Shown here: positions 22,941-31,499 of the stretch, in pieces
Numbering within the stretch: position 1 is the stretch's first letter
How the letters are laid out: each line of letters starts with the position of its first letter
Assembly: GCA_012845835.1 (NCBI GenBank)
Contig: JABAKD010000020.1
Coordinates: 19,089,146 to 19,153,145, forward strand
Origin: Undaria pinnatifida
Lineage: Eukaryota > Sar > Phaeophyceae > Laminariales > Alariaceae
Reading direction: 5' to 3'
DNA length: 64,000 nucleotides
The notes under the pieces: model-generated
Database searches by the model: none
The model's input: the letters and a program-made list of their open reading frames with translations, nothing else
Told to the model about the DNA's origin: nothing
Translations under genes and position numbers: made by a program

Positions 22941-23381
22941 TCGGCAAATGGCCCGACCGCCCGCCCCTTCGGCACTACGCTTCATGCCCTAGATTGTTCT
23001 GGTTTTCACAGCATGACACGAGTTCCCTTCTTCTCTTCTGATATTGTTTCCGCGTCTATACCTTCCTCTTCCTCTTTGGCTCCCTTTGCATCCTTGCGCT
23101 AAGCGGCCGCGCCCTTCGTGTTTTCGTAGGTCGATTGCTACAGGTATACCGGAGGTACATACCCTTTCTCGAGCTCTCACGATTTTGAGCTCCATCATAG
23201 GGTTGTATATCTTGCAATGGGGCACTTAAGCCTCATTATTACGAGGTATGGGGGAATCTATAGCCTCATTTTCGTTTGTTTCGAATAGCCGCATCTTCGA
23301 TCCTCTTTCCAACTCTGGATGTTTTGTTGACATCCTTTGATTGCCACGCGATCTGCATCTACGACTTTTCAGGGTGGCCTA

Positions 23382-23644
23382 ATGTAATGGAGTGCCCTCC
23401 GTAGAAGGATAGTTTATAGATTCGACGTGAAACCGTGTCATGGTTGAGGTGAAACCACGTGATATTAGATGTCACATTCACGTCAAGGCCATCATAGGTG
23501 GGCGGTAATATAGGTGACGATGATGGGACAAGCAGGACGTCCCTCATCGCACCACCCTGCACTACCCTGCACTACCGCCGTGCCCTAACCTGCCTAGCCC
23601 TGTTATGTCTGTCTTTTAGCTTCTATTTAGGGAAATAATGTAAT
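23382..23644 (-). mobile_element. LTR-like element, copy C
   Basis: About 250 bp matching copies A and B (GGAGTGCCCTCCGTAGAAGG, GGACAAGCAGGACGTCCC, CACTACCCTGCACTACC, GTCTGTCTTTTAGC). ATGTAAT stands at both ends (23382-23388 and 23638-23644). On its left (the 3' side when read on minus) it joins TTAGGCCACCCTGAAAAGTCG, the leader also found at 3201 and 31018. That junction is the main reason to read these elements as LTR-like ends of a retroelement transcribed on the minus strand here. Confidence 0.65.
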
Positions 23645-23803
23645 TGTTTTTGAGTCTACCCAGCGAGCCATGAGGAGAGACCAACCAAAGACACCGGAAC
23701 CCATGAGAAGCACGCTTTCCAACACCGGCCAACAACACATCCCCCACTCGTATACTACCGCTGCAGAGGTTAATTGAACTTGAAGACCATACAAATGAAT
23801 TGA

Positions 23804-23858
23804 TAATATATCTCGTCGAGTACTGGGCCGTTGGGCACACGATATGATAGCTACTATG
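23804..23858 (-). mobile_element. MITE-2 right-end fragment
   Basis: ATATATCTCGTCGAGTACTG followed by GGCACACGATA matches the right terminal arm of the complete copy at 24231-24490. It sits directly beside the SINE. Confidence 0.65.
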
Positions 23859-23871
23859 ATTGAAGCTGTTG

Positions 23872-24209
23872 ATTTTGTTTTATTTTTCCACACTTCTTCT
23901 ACTTTCCAGCTTCTGGACAAGCCGTGGTCACAGGTCACAGGTGTCGTCCGTTCTTCCCCCCGGTTCGTACTTGCCTTCAATTTTTATCGCGCATAGGGTT
24001 CAGCAATCCCATTGCTCGTCGATTTTTCATCGAGGAGTGTTGCTAATTCACGCTCTCGCGCTTTCCGCAAGTCAATTTGTGCACAAGAAAAAGTCCCTAC
24101 GAACTTGTACGAGAATGCACTCGGGGGACTCGAACTCACGAAACTGACATCTATAATAATACCAGGCTCGAGGATAATGTAACCTGATACGACACCGGGG
24201 CGACCGGTT
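23872..24209 (-). mobile_element. tRNA-derived SINE, full-length copy 2
   Basis: Inverse orientation. A T-rich start (the A tail) leads to CTTTCCAGCTTCTGGACAAG, ATTTTTATCGCGCATAGGG, GATTTTTCATCGA and GTGCACAAGAAAAAGTCCC, then the tRNA-like head with GGACTCGAACTCACGAAAC and CGACACCGGGGCGACCGG. A short duplication (GGTCACAGGTCACAG) and small indels separate it from copy 1. Confidence 0.82.
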
Positions 24210-24230
24210 TAATAAGCCACCAGGTATATT

Positions 24231-24490
24231 AGAAGCTGTCGTGTACCCAAAACGGCCCAGCACTCGACGAGATATCTGGTAACCGCGTGCTCCCACAGAT
24301 TGAAATCGGAAGAGATATCTGGTATCCGCGTGCTCCCGCAGAATTGAATCGAAAGAAGACCAGATACCTTGTCCAGTACTGCGCCGTTTCGGGCACAGCA
24401 CAACTTCCGGTTTCACAATTCTGCGGGAGCACGCCGATACCACATGTATATCTCGTCGAGTACTGGGGCGTTTTGGGCAGACGATAGCTT
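24231..24490. mobile_element. MITE-2, complete copy with ~65 bp terminal inverted repeats
   Basis: The left arm begins GAAGCTGTCGTGTACCCAAA (24231) and runs ACGGCCC, CTCGACGAGATATCTGGTA, CCGCGTGCTCCC. The right arm (24416-24490) is its inverse, ending GTTTTGGGCAGACGATAGCT. An extra copy of the inner arm (AGAGATATCTGGTATCCGCG at 24310) shows an internal duplication. No coding capacity, so it must have been mobilised in trans. Confidence 0.8.
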
Positions 24491-24725
24491 CATTCAACAA
24501 TAATAGCTCTGTACCATGCCAAAAACGGCCGTTGCAGTTCCAGGATGATCCGGGGCGTGTGGCGAAAGCACAGCGCGGTGTCGTGTACAAGAGCTTATTA
24601 TTTATATCGCTGTCGTAAATAGCATTAAAATAACTACGAGGTACTCGTACTACTCTTTTTTTGTTATTATTATAATATAGAGAGCGCCTTTTCTGCAGAC
24701 TCTCCAAAAGATCGTCCCCTGCCTA

Positions 24726-24919
24726 GTGAGACGTGGGGCGTCCTGCTTGTCCCATTATCGTCACCTACATTATGGCCCATCTATGACGGCCTTGACGTCA
24801 ATGTGACGTCTACTGTCACGTGGTTTCACCTCAACCATGACATGGTTTCACGTCGAATCTATAAACTATCCTTCTACGGAGGGCACTCCCTTTTTACACA
24901 CGGCCTCCTTCGCACACTC
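24726..24919 (+). mobile_element. LTR-like element, copy D, with leader, truncated
   Basis: Opposite orientation to copies A-C: GGGGCGTCCTGCTTGTCCCA, GTCACGTGGTTTCACCTCAA, CTTCTACGGAGGGCACTCCC, then TTTTTACACACGGCCTCCTT and CGCACAC, the leader shared with copy B. The CTACCCTGC repeat end is missing. Copies C and D face each other across 1.1 kb. Confidence 0.65.
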
Positions 24920-25074
24920 GTAGTAGTTGAGTTGTTCTTGTTTGACTTTCGTCACGAAGAGCCCTTCACAGCCAGCCGTGAGATACTCGTAGGGAAGGGT
25001 GGAACCTGACGAGAGTGGATGAGAAAAGGTGTGCACAACTCTGTTGTAACCTGGTTTACTGGTTTTTTATTTAT

Positions 25075-25500
25075 TTATTTTGCATCCCATTTATTTATGA
25101 TCCTCGCACTATACTCGAGATCTCGTCCTCCCTCCCAGTAGTAGTAGTAGTAGTAACTCAGATCCGGGGTCACATATTATAGTGGGCCCTCCTCCCCACT
25201 CCCCACTACGTACGGTACGTGCCTTGATTTTGATCGCGAGATGAATTCAGCATACCAGGTACAACGTATTTATTTGATCTTCTTCCCTCGTCGACTCGCT
25301 GTTAAGATACTTCATTATTGGCAGACCTGCAGGGGGCACTCTGTGTCCCCCACCTTTAATTTAACATCGCGTCGAATTTTGTACGTACCCACGCTGCTAA
25401 TAGGCGCTCTGACCCAGTTAGTTAGTAGTTGATCCTTTTTTTTTTTTGCATTCCTACGAAAAATAGAGTTAAATCTCACCACGGTGGGAATCGATCTCAA
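25075..25500 (-). mobile_element. Second SINE-like family, copy with internal insertion
   Basis: Read on minus: TAGCAGCGTGGGTACGTACA, TCGACGCGA, CGACGAGGG, TGCTGAATTCATCTCGCGAT, GGCACGTACCGT, TGACCCCGGATCTGAGTTAC, a (TAC/ACT)n stretch, and an AT/A-rich end (ATAAATGGGATGCAAAATAA). Sister copies lie at 28975-29190 and 43800-44010. Between TCGACGCGA and CGACGAGGG this copy alone carries ~70 bp bounded by TGTTAA and TTAACA. The core of that insert (GCCCCCTGCAGGTCTGCCAA) recurs at 30777. Confidence 0.6.
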
Positions 25501-26563
25501 TGACCAACGCTACTCGTAGTAGACCAAGGATATAATAATCGAGGGTAACCACTACCACCTGGTACTGGAAGAAGACCACCGGGGCGACCGTTACTATTAA
25601 TACACACATCATGCTATTATGTCATGTGTGTGATCTAATCAACTAATAATGTAGTCTAGTATAGTCTAGTTAGTGGAGTAAACGCCATGAAGCCGGCACA
25701 CAGCTGCCTCCTATAAACAAGGTATCTTGGCCCACGAAAGAACGTTCTTCACCTCTACAAGAAGGCATGTGCTCCAGAACACTCGTCGTGTACTACGACC
25801 GGTAATTCGTGACGTTGCCTGAAGGCAGAGAGCGTCAAGCAGCAGCAGCACGATGGACCAGTAGTACTGTAGTAGGATGTGTGCAGCAAGGAGAAAAATA
25901 CATTATATTTATTTATTTGTTCATCATGTATGTGCTACTCTGGTCTGAAACGTAAAAAAAAAATCGTTTCGTATCTTCATATTAAAATTTTAACGGTCTT
26001 TACCTTTCCGTGCTATTATACGTTGTATCTAAACTGTTGCTGTTTGTTGATGTACCGGTATGTGCGTATGTGTCCATCATACCAGGTACTAGTCTCCATA
26101 TCGTCAGCCATCATGCATCACTGATCACACACATGTCACGTCGTTGTCCGTTGCCTGTGCTTGTTACTACACTGACTAATTATTTGGGTTCTCGCAAGCA
26201 ATTTTTATGAAAAATCGAAAAATGTCAGCTGTGAATACGAACGATTGAATGGATAAAACTCAACATTTGCAAGCCGCGTGGTACATTCATCAGATCTGTG
26301 TTTCATTTGTCCAACCAAATACGACCTCTGGTACAAGTACCTGTGGACACCTACTCTTCTCTCCTACGATCTACTCACAAACTCACTATGTCCTGGTGGT
26401 ATCTTCATCTTTTTTTACTGTATGATACGATGTGTTTGTGAATTAAACACAGCGTCACAAAATTTACAATTTGAAAACCGCTTAATGTCTGAATAGCCCG
26501 TGGAAGCAAACACAATTCAAATCTGGTCTCACGCAAACGCTCCGTTCATCCGCGTCTTATTAT

Positions 26564-26658
26564 TATGTCTGATTTCCGAGCTGCCACAGCCCACAGCTCA
26601 CAGCTCGCGTCCTATGTCTGATTTCCGAGCTGCCACAGCCCACAGCTCACAGCTCGCG
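26564..26658. repeat. Near-perfect 49-bp tandem duplication
   Basis: TATGTCTGATTTCCGAGCTG, CCACAGCCCACAGCTCACAG, CTCGCG is present twice in immediate succession (26564 and 26613) without visible mismatch, so it is recent. Confidence 0.9.
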
Positions 26659-26922
26659 ACTGCCTCGGGACCAACCCAGGATCTGGTCCCAATGCTTGAG
26701 TCGACTATGATGATAACTAACTTGCTATCCGTACAGCAGTACTCTGTAACTTGATTTATCACTATTTTTTTCATGGATGCCCAGGCTGGCCAATCGCATC
26801 ATTCGCTCTCCTTCTCCATCCTCTGCGCACATATCTCAGATGCCAGACTGAATCACCTGTCGTTCTGCTGTACAAGTACGATGTACTTCTGCAAAATACA
26901 AAATGCAGCAGTGGGAGTCTCT

Positions 26923-27040
26923 CTATAGTGCTGGCTGAGTAGTGCTGGTTACCCGTTATAGTGCTCTGAGGGTAAATCGGCTCCCGTTTATACGGGACTA
27001 TTGGGAGTATTCGGAGTAGTGCTGGTTTTCTCTATAGTAC
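26923..27040. repeat. TATAGTGCTGG-type repeat, partial
   Basis: CTATAGTGCTGG, TTATAGTGCTC, ATTGGGAGTATTCGGAGTAG and TGCTGGTTTTCTCTATAGTA resemble 60620-60700 (ATTGGGAGCATTCGGAGTAG, TGCTGGTC, ATAGTGCCGGTA) and the compact element at 62921-63086. Confidence 0.55.
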
Positions 27041-27401
27041 CTGTGTTGCCAGCTGGCACATATATTTTTTGCCTACCGCATCTGTTCCAGTTTTTCGAGG
27101 TTTTCAAACTTTTAAAGTTCTGCCCCGCCTGCAGTCGCTCTGCAGCTTCTGCAGCCCATTGCCATATCACCACAGCACCACCAGCACGAACTAGCGTATC
27201 CGCGTATATTCGTGCCCCGTTTAGGATAGGATATCTCGCGTGTGGCTACACGTGGTGTGGACGCTTGTCGCAAACTCCTTCCAAAGCACGCACCACGAGG
27301 AGCTTCGCGCAGCCGAAGGAAGCAGGGCAGCGACAACAAGGCAGCGTTATCGCGAAACAAAGGCAATAACAATAACAATCACGTGAGAGAAAGGAGGCTC
27401 C

Positions 27402-27707
27402 ATGGGTGTGGCCAGCTCGGCTGTGGCACGATGCGTCTGCTTTCGCCCTTGGAGCGACGCCGATAACGCGACCGACTCGGACATGAGCCAAAACAGCCAA
27501 GACCACATCATGGCGCCAAAAGGGGAGCCTGACATGGTACGAACACGAGCTGACTACGGCAGTATTGAAGGCTTGGTCCTCCGTCTTGCCGACTGCGCGG
27601 GTAGATTAGTCCAGAAAGTAGCAGCCAGAGGCACAGACAGCAGCAGCAGTGGCAGGAATGTTGCTTGTATTTCGCGAAAGGCGTGCAAACAAACCAAACT
27701 CGCATGA
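27402..27707 (+). CDS. Small hypothetical protein with N-myristoylation-like start
   Basis: 101 codons from ATG at 27402 (context CTCCATGG) to TGA. I do not recognise a family. The start MGVASS has Gly2 and Ser6, the pattern favoured by N-myristoyltransferase. Cys11 and Cys13 follow, which could be palmitoylated, so membrane anchoring is plausible. The middle is acidic and polar (DADNATDSDMSQNSQD), followed by an amphipathic stretch IEGLVLRLADCAGRLVQKVA. A potential donor (AAAGTAGCA near 27618) would make this a first exon. Upstream is a CAATAACAATAACAATCACG leader without other ATGs close by. Codon use looks more protein-like than in neighbouring random frames. There is no independent support for expression. 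Confidence 0.4.
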   Translation: MGVASSAVARCVCFRPWSDADNATDSDMSQNSQDHIMAPKGEPDMVRTRADYGSIEGLVLRLADCAGRLVQKVAARGTDSSSSGRNVACISRKACKQTKLA

Positions 27708-28800
27708 TGTGTGTTGGTACCAAACTGCTACCGTTGCCAGAAGCTTCGAGGTGGAGACTTAGTATTAGAGCAGAATTCATCGCGGTCCCACAACTATACC
27801 ACTGCTGTACTCGTGGGGTAGGGTACACTCACAGCGAGTAAATCTCTCCCTGGAGGCACCCCCGCGAGCACTCCATCGGTCCTCTCTTTTACTATTGATA
27901 CAACGAAATCTTGGTGGAAATTTTCAATGGTTTTGTTATTGGCGGCGGGTTTACGAAGCCGAGAACGTTGATGCAACCAGGAACAAACACACCGACGATC
28001 AGAGTATAAATGAGTGTTGACCGAAGTGCATTGCGCTGCTGGTGAGGCAAGAAAGGCTTGGTCGTGATAATCTCAAGTTTTGCTGCGCCGGACCTTCGCG
28101 TGTAGCAAATACCAGTAAAAAGTAAATACTGCAATATTGCAATACTGCCGCACCCACCCGTGCTTATCATGCGTGTCTTGAACGTTGACCAATAACTAGC
28201 CGTACTTGAATACTAGTCTGCTACTGCTGTAGAGGAGGGAAGCAAGGAGCCTGAGAAAAAACAGTACCAGGTAGAAAATGCGCAGAAACAATTGAAAAAG
28301 CTTTGAAGGAACGAAATTACCGGTTATTTTTGTAGAGTGTCCGTATGAGCACGGCATCATACGAGCGCGTGGCAATTGTAGGCATTGATGAAGCAGCAGC
28401 AGCAGTGTCGAAGCTTTTTTGCTTTTTTGTCAGGAGTCCGGTGCGTGCACGTCGCCCCGTCTCGAGTCCCGAAGGCACTCATTTATAGCACTATACTTGT
28501 AGATAGACTAAACAGATAGTAGCCAGCTAGCCACGTACCGCTGACCGAGCCAGCTCGCGTCCCCTCGGGCGCCAGCCCCCCCGCACCCCCGTGTAACTCT
28601 AATCCTTATATTCGCATTTTTACGACTAATACATCCAGTAGTATCTGTTTATAGTCTATACTCGTACTGCTGTCTAATGGTGTAGACCTGCAGTACTCAT
28701 GTCGTTGGGTATAATAGAAAGACAATACGTACATTCACACCTGACTGCTGGTCACTCGGTCCGGTGGTCTATTAATGATGGTCGAATGCTACTATTAATA
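27708..28800. other. Unassigned DNA
   Basis: A minus-strand frame (28170-27892, with a hydrophobic segment LIYTLIVGVFVPGCINVLGF) is open but has no family match and no splice support. Otherwise only short SSRs. Confidence 0.35.
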
Positions 28801-28818
28801 TTAATATTAATATTAGAG

Positions 28819-28857
28819 CCTAACCCTAATCCTCACCCTAACCTTAACCTTAACTCT
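28819..28857. repeat. Degenerate telomere-like CCCTAA tract
   Basis: CCTAACCCTAATCCTCACCC, then TAACCTTAACCTTAACTC. Single matches to CCCTAA units also occur near 47420 and 50280. An interstitial remnant, not a chromosome end. Confidence 0.6.
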
Positions 28858-28974
28858 ATCTTATATAATAATTTCAGATACTAATCTAGACCTCTCGTAA
28901 TGGCTACTTACTGCCTTGGGTGGGTCGGACTTTTGAATTTCTTTGGAAAATTAGAAACATCCATGGAATCAACT

Positions 28975-29190
28975 GCTGAGAGCGCCTACTATAAACTACT
29001 ACGGCTTGGTGTGCGCATTCGATGCGAGTCGGTAAGGGAAGGGCAGGAGTCTTGTCGCTATAAAAATGAAGGCGCGTACCGTGGTGGGGAGGGGGGAGAA
29101 GAGCCGCCGACGTTGTGACCCCGGATCTGGGTTACATCTAGGGAGGAGAAATGACAGAAAAAGTGCGAAGATAATTCGTAAATGGGACGA
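28975..29190 (+). mobile_element. Second SINE-like family, copy 2
   Basis: Shares GCTATAAAAATGAAGGCGCG, TACCGTGGTGGGGAGG, TGTGACCCCGGATCTGGGTTAC and GTAAATGGGACGAAAAAAC with the copies at 25075 and 43800. A-rich 3' end. No frame. Confidence 0.6.
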
Positions 29191-29710
29191 AAAAACAAAT
29201 TAACTACTGCTGCTGCGGCTCATCGTCTGTTTTCTGCGGCCGAACTAACTCAAACTTGTAGCTGACGACGCATTTTTAAATATCACGTAATACTACAGCA
29301 GTATGTATTTTTTATTTAAACTTGAAAATACCCTAAAAAATACGCTGCGCACAGCTGTGAGATCGAGTTTTTTTTAACTGCAACCCTGTCTCTCTCATTG
29401 CAATTTTCTGTCAAACCAGCAGCCGGCTAGCTCCATGACCCCCTCTTCAGAAGACAGCGCGCGCGGTTTCGATGCTACGTCTTCTGCGCAAAAAAAAATA
29501 CGAAGCGAAAAAGGCGGCAAGGTGCCCAAGGCAGACGTGCTCGGCGTTGGGACGCAGTCCGATCAACAGAGAGGAGGAGGGGGAGATAGGACACCTCTTT
29601 TGCCAACATCATCGTGAGTTTTCATGACGCAAGCGTGACAATAATCCATACCAGGTAGACCGAGAGGGGTGAATAACAAGTGCCTTGTGTGAGGTCGTGA
29701 GGTCACAGCA

Positions 29711-29885
29711 AGCAGTGTTTTGTTGACTCGCTTTGGCGAGAAGGCACTTTTCGGGAGACGTGCGTTGGCGGAGACCAAGTCGCAGTGTTTTGGTGGCTCG
29801 CTTTGGCGAGAAAGTAGTTTTGAGAGTCTTGCGTCGGTGGGAGCTAAATCACAGCTTTTTTCGTGGCTTGCTTTGGCCGTAAATC
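29711..29885. repeat. Three-copy tandem repeat, period ~71-73 bp
   Basis: CAGTGTTTTGTTGACTCGCT, TTGGCGAGAA and GTGCGTTGGCGGAGAC occurs at 29711, 29784 and (more diverged) 29852. Non-coding. Confidence 0.8.
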
Positions 29886-29944
29886 GGCTTCCGGGAATCT
29901 TTCATGCGTGCATGTTTAGTCGTTGTGCATTCACGACACTCGGC

Positions 29945-30297
29945 GCGACTTAAGTCACCAAATAGTTGCTAGTCGGACTAGTAGTTATTAATAGTCGTTT
30001 TACGGATTTGCCGTCTATCCGACTTATTGGGTTTCCATACTCGTAGGGAGTACTGTTTAATGCGGAGTGCGTTTTTTCCTTTTTTGGGAAGGCCCCCCTC
30101 GGCCGGGGGGGGGGGGGTGATTTGACGCTCTCCTGACTTAAGTCAGAGAAAAACTGAAGTCGGAAAGTCGACTGACCATCAGCTGGTTTCGCCGGCCAAC
30201 TTGCCAACTAAAGTCAATGAGTTGGCTCGCGGCACGTACCGGTCCGTTTTTAGTCGTGAAATCCTACCGACTCACAGCTGTCAATGAGTCGACTATG
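29945..30297 (-). mobile_element. AGTCGG-rich element, inverse copy
   Basis: On minus: CAGCTGTGAGTCGGTAGGAT, ACTAAAAACGG, GCCAACTTGCCGGC-type blocks, ACTTAAGTCAGGAGAGCG, GGCCTTCCCAAAAAAGG, GCATTAAACAGTACTCCCTA, CCAATAAGTCGGATAGACGG and an AGTCGGACTAGTAG end region. The same order is found on plus at 35262-35525, with fragments at 55345 and 57025. A short non-autonomous element with no coding content. Confidence 0.65.
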
Positions 30298-30629
30298 AAT
30301 AATATTTATGTTTAAAATAAGCCCTGTCGCAAATCTCAAGAGCTCTCCTCGTAATCCGCAGAAATATTTTGGGTGTGCAAACCACACCATCCATGTGAAA
30401 CCGAGCCAGAATTCCACGTCGTTTGGGAAGAAGACGTAATACAAGAAGTAATACCTGGCAATAACAAGAGAATGTAGCATCACCTGCGTGCTGCGATGGA
30501 TGGTTCAAAGTTTTGTGTTTAATGGTGTTTAATGGTGTTTGAAGGAACCAACCGCTATCTGGAAACTTGTACTGCACTTAGTACGATGACTACTGTCCTA
30601 TGACCACGGACTTGATCATGCGAGTTAAT

Positions 30630-30700
30630 GTTAGAACAACAACAAACAACCTTTCTTTCGTGCTAGTTAGAACAACAACAAACAACCTTTCTTTCGTGCT
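30630..30700. repeat. Perfect 35-bp duplication, period 36
   Basis: GTTAGAACAACAACAAACAA plus CCTTTCTTTCGTGCT is present at 30630 and again at 30666, identical by eye. Confidence 0.92.
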
Positions 30701-31017
30701 GGAAGAATTGGAATTTTCGGTTTCGGGGCGGATGGACCAAGTATCTTGTGTAGGGTTATAGGGTGGGGACACAGGTTGCCCCCTGCAGGTCTGCCAATTG
30801 AGCAGGTCCTCGGAGAGCACTCACTTTCTTTTCCTTCGTAGAGACGTTGCTTTATTCGATTCCACCAGAGCCCCGGACAGCTTCTGAGATCGGAGGCACG
30901 TGCTTCCGATCTATTTCCTAACTCTCCCGAACATTAAACGCCAACCTTATCATACGAAACCCATCCAAATGATCTCGAATTCGGATAATTACAGGCCTTT
31001 TTGAGGCCGTATCTTAA

Positions 31018-31470
31018 CACTAGCCCACCCTGATAAGTCGCATATGCAGAAATATGGGAGATTCGAGGAAACTCCGGTTCTACGAATTAGACCATGAGTC
31101 GAAGATGCGGCTCCTCAAAACCCACTCCCACACCTCTAACCGTCTGGCTATGGAGCCAGGAACACGCGAAGAAAGGCAGTTGAAAGAAACTCAGACCCTA
31201 CAACAAGGCAAAACTCACCCATAAAAAAACCTGCCGCGTGCCGCCGGTGTGGCGGGGGGGGTAGAAAAGGTTCTAGAACCTGCCGCATGCCGCCGGTGTG
31301 GCGGGGGGGGGGCAGCAAAGGCTCTACGGCAAAGCAACCACAGAAAAGGTACTATGGCGAGGCGAGCCCTCGTCGATATGGAGGGGAACACAGGCGCTAA
31401 CACAAGGGAGAAGTCATGCGAAAAACCTCCCGCGGGCCATCGGCATGGCGGGGGGTTAGACGAGGAAACG
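31018..31470 (+). repeat. Leader copy followed by CCGCCGGTGTGGCGGGG modules
   Basis: ACTAGCCCACCCTGATAAGTCGCA at 31020 matches the leader at 3201 and 23380 (minus). GTCGAAGATGCGGC and CCCACACCTC follow in the same order. Then ACCTGCCGCGTGCCGCCGGT, GTGGCGGGG is repeated at 31229, 31277 and (diverged) 31424. The sequence is purine-rich on plus, as the 13-23 kb block is on minus. Confidence 0.55.
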
Positions 31471-31499
31471 ACAAATACCCGGGATAGAAGGTGGCAACA

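Larger units (their letters stand above)
13330..23381 (-). other. ~10 kb strand-asymmetric block of internally duplicated modules, no recognisable protein
   Basis: The plus strand is strongly C+T-rich throughout, so the minus strand is purine-rich. The long Pro/Ser/Thr-rich plus-strand frames (for example 16722-17603) overlap each other in several frames. They are explained by scarcity of purine-containing stop codons, so I do not call them genes. The block is made of small tandem duplications: TTGGTTCCGAG-CCGACAAACGCCGGA at 16341 and 16398; CCGTCCCTGAAG-CACGTCTG at 17523 and 17618; GTATCGGTTT-GGTGGGCTCG units at 17742, 17860 and 18064; and those listed separately. Its minus-strand start (about 23380-23000) shares the leader at 3201-3475. 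LTR-like copies B and C bracket it. A large non-autonomous LTR-retroelement derivative is possible. Being two unrelated solo LTRs is equally allowed. Confidence 0.5.
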
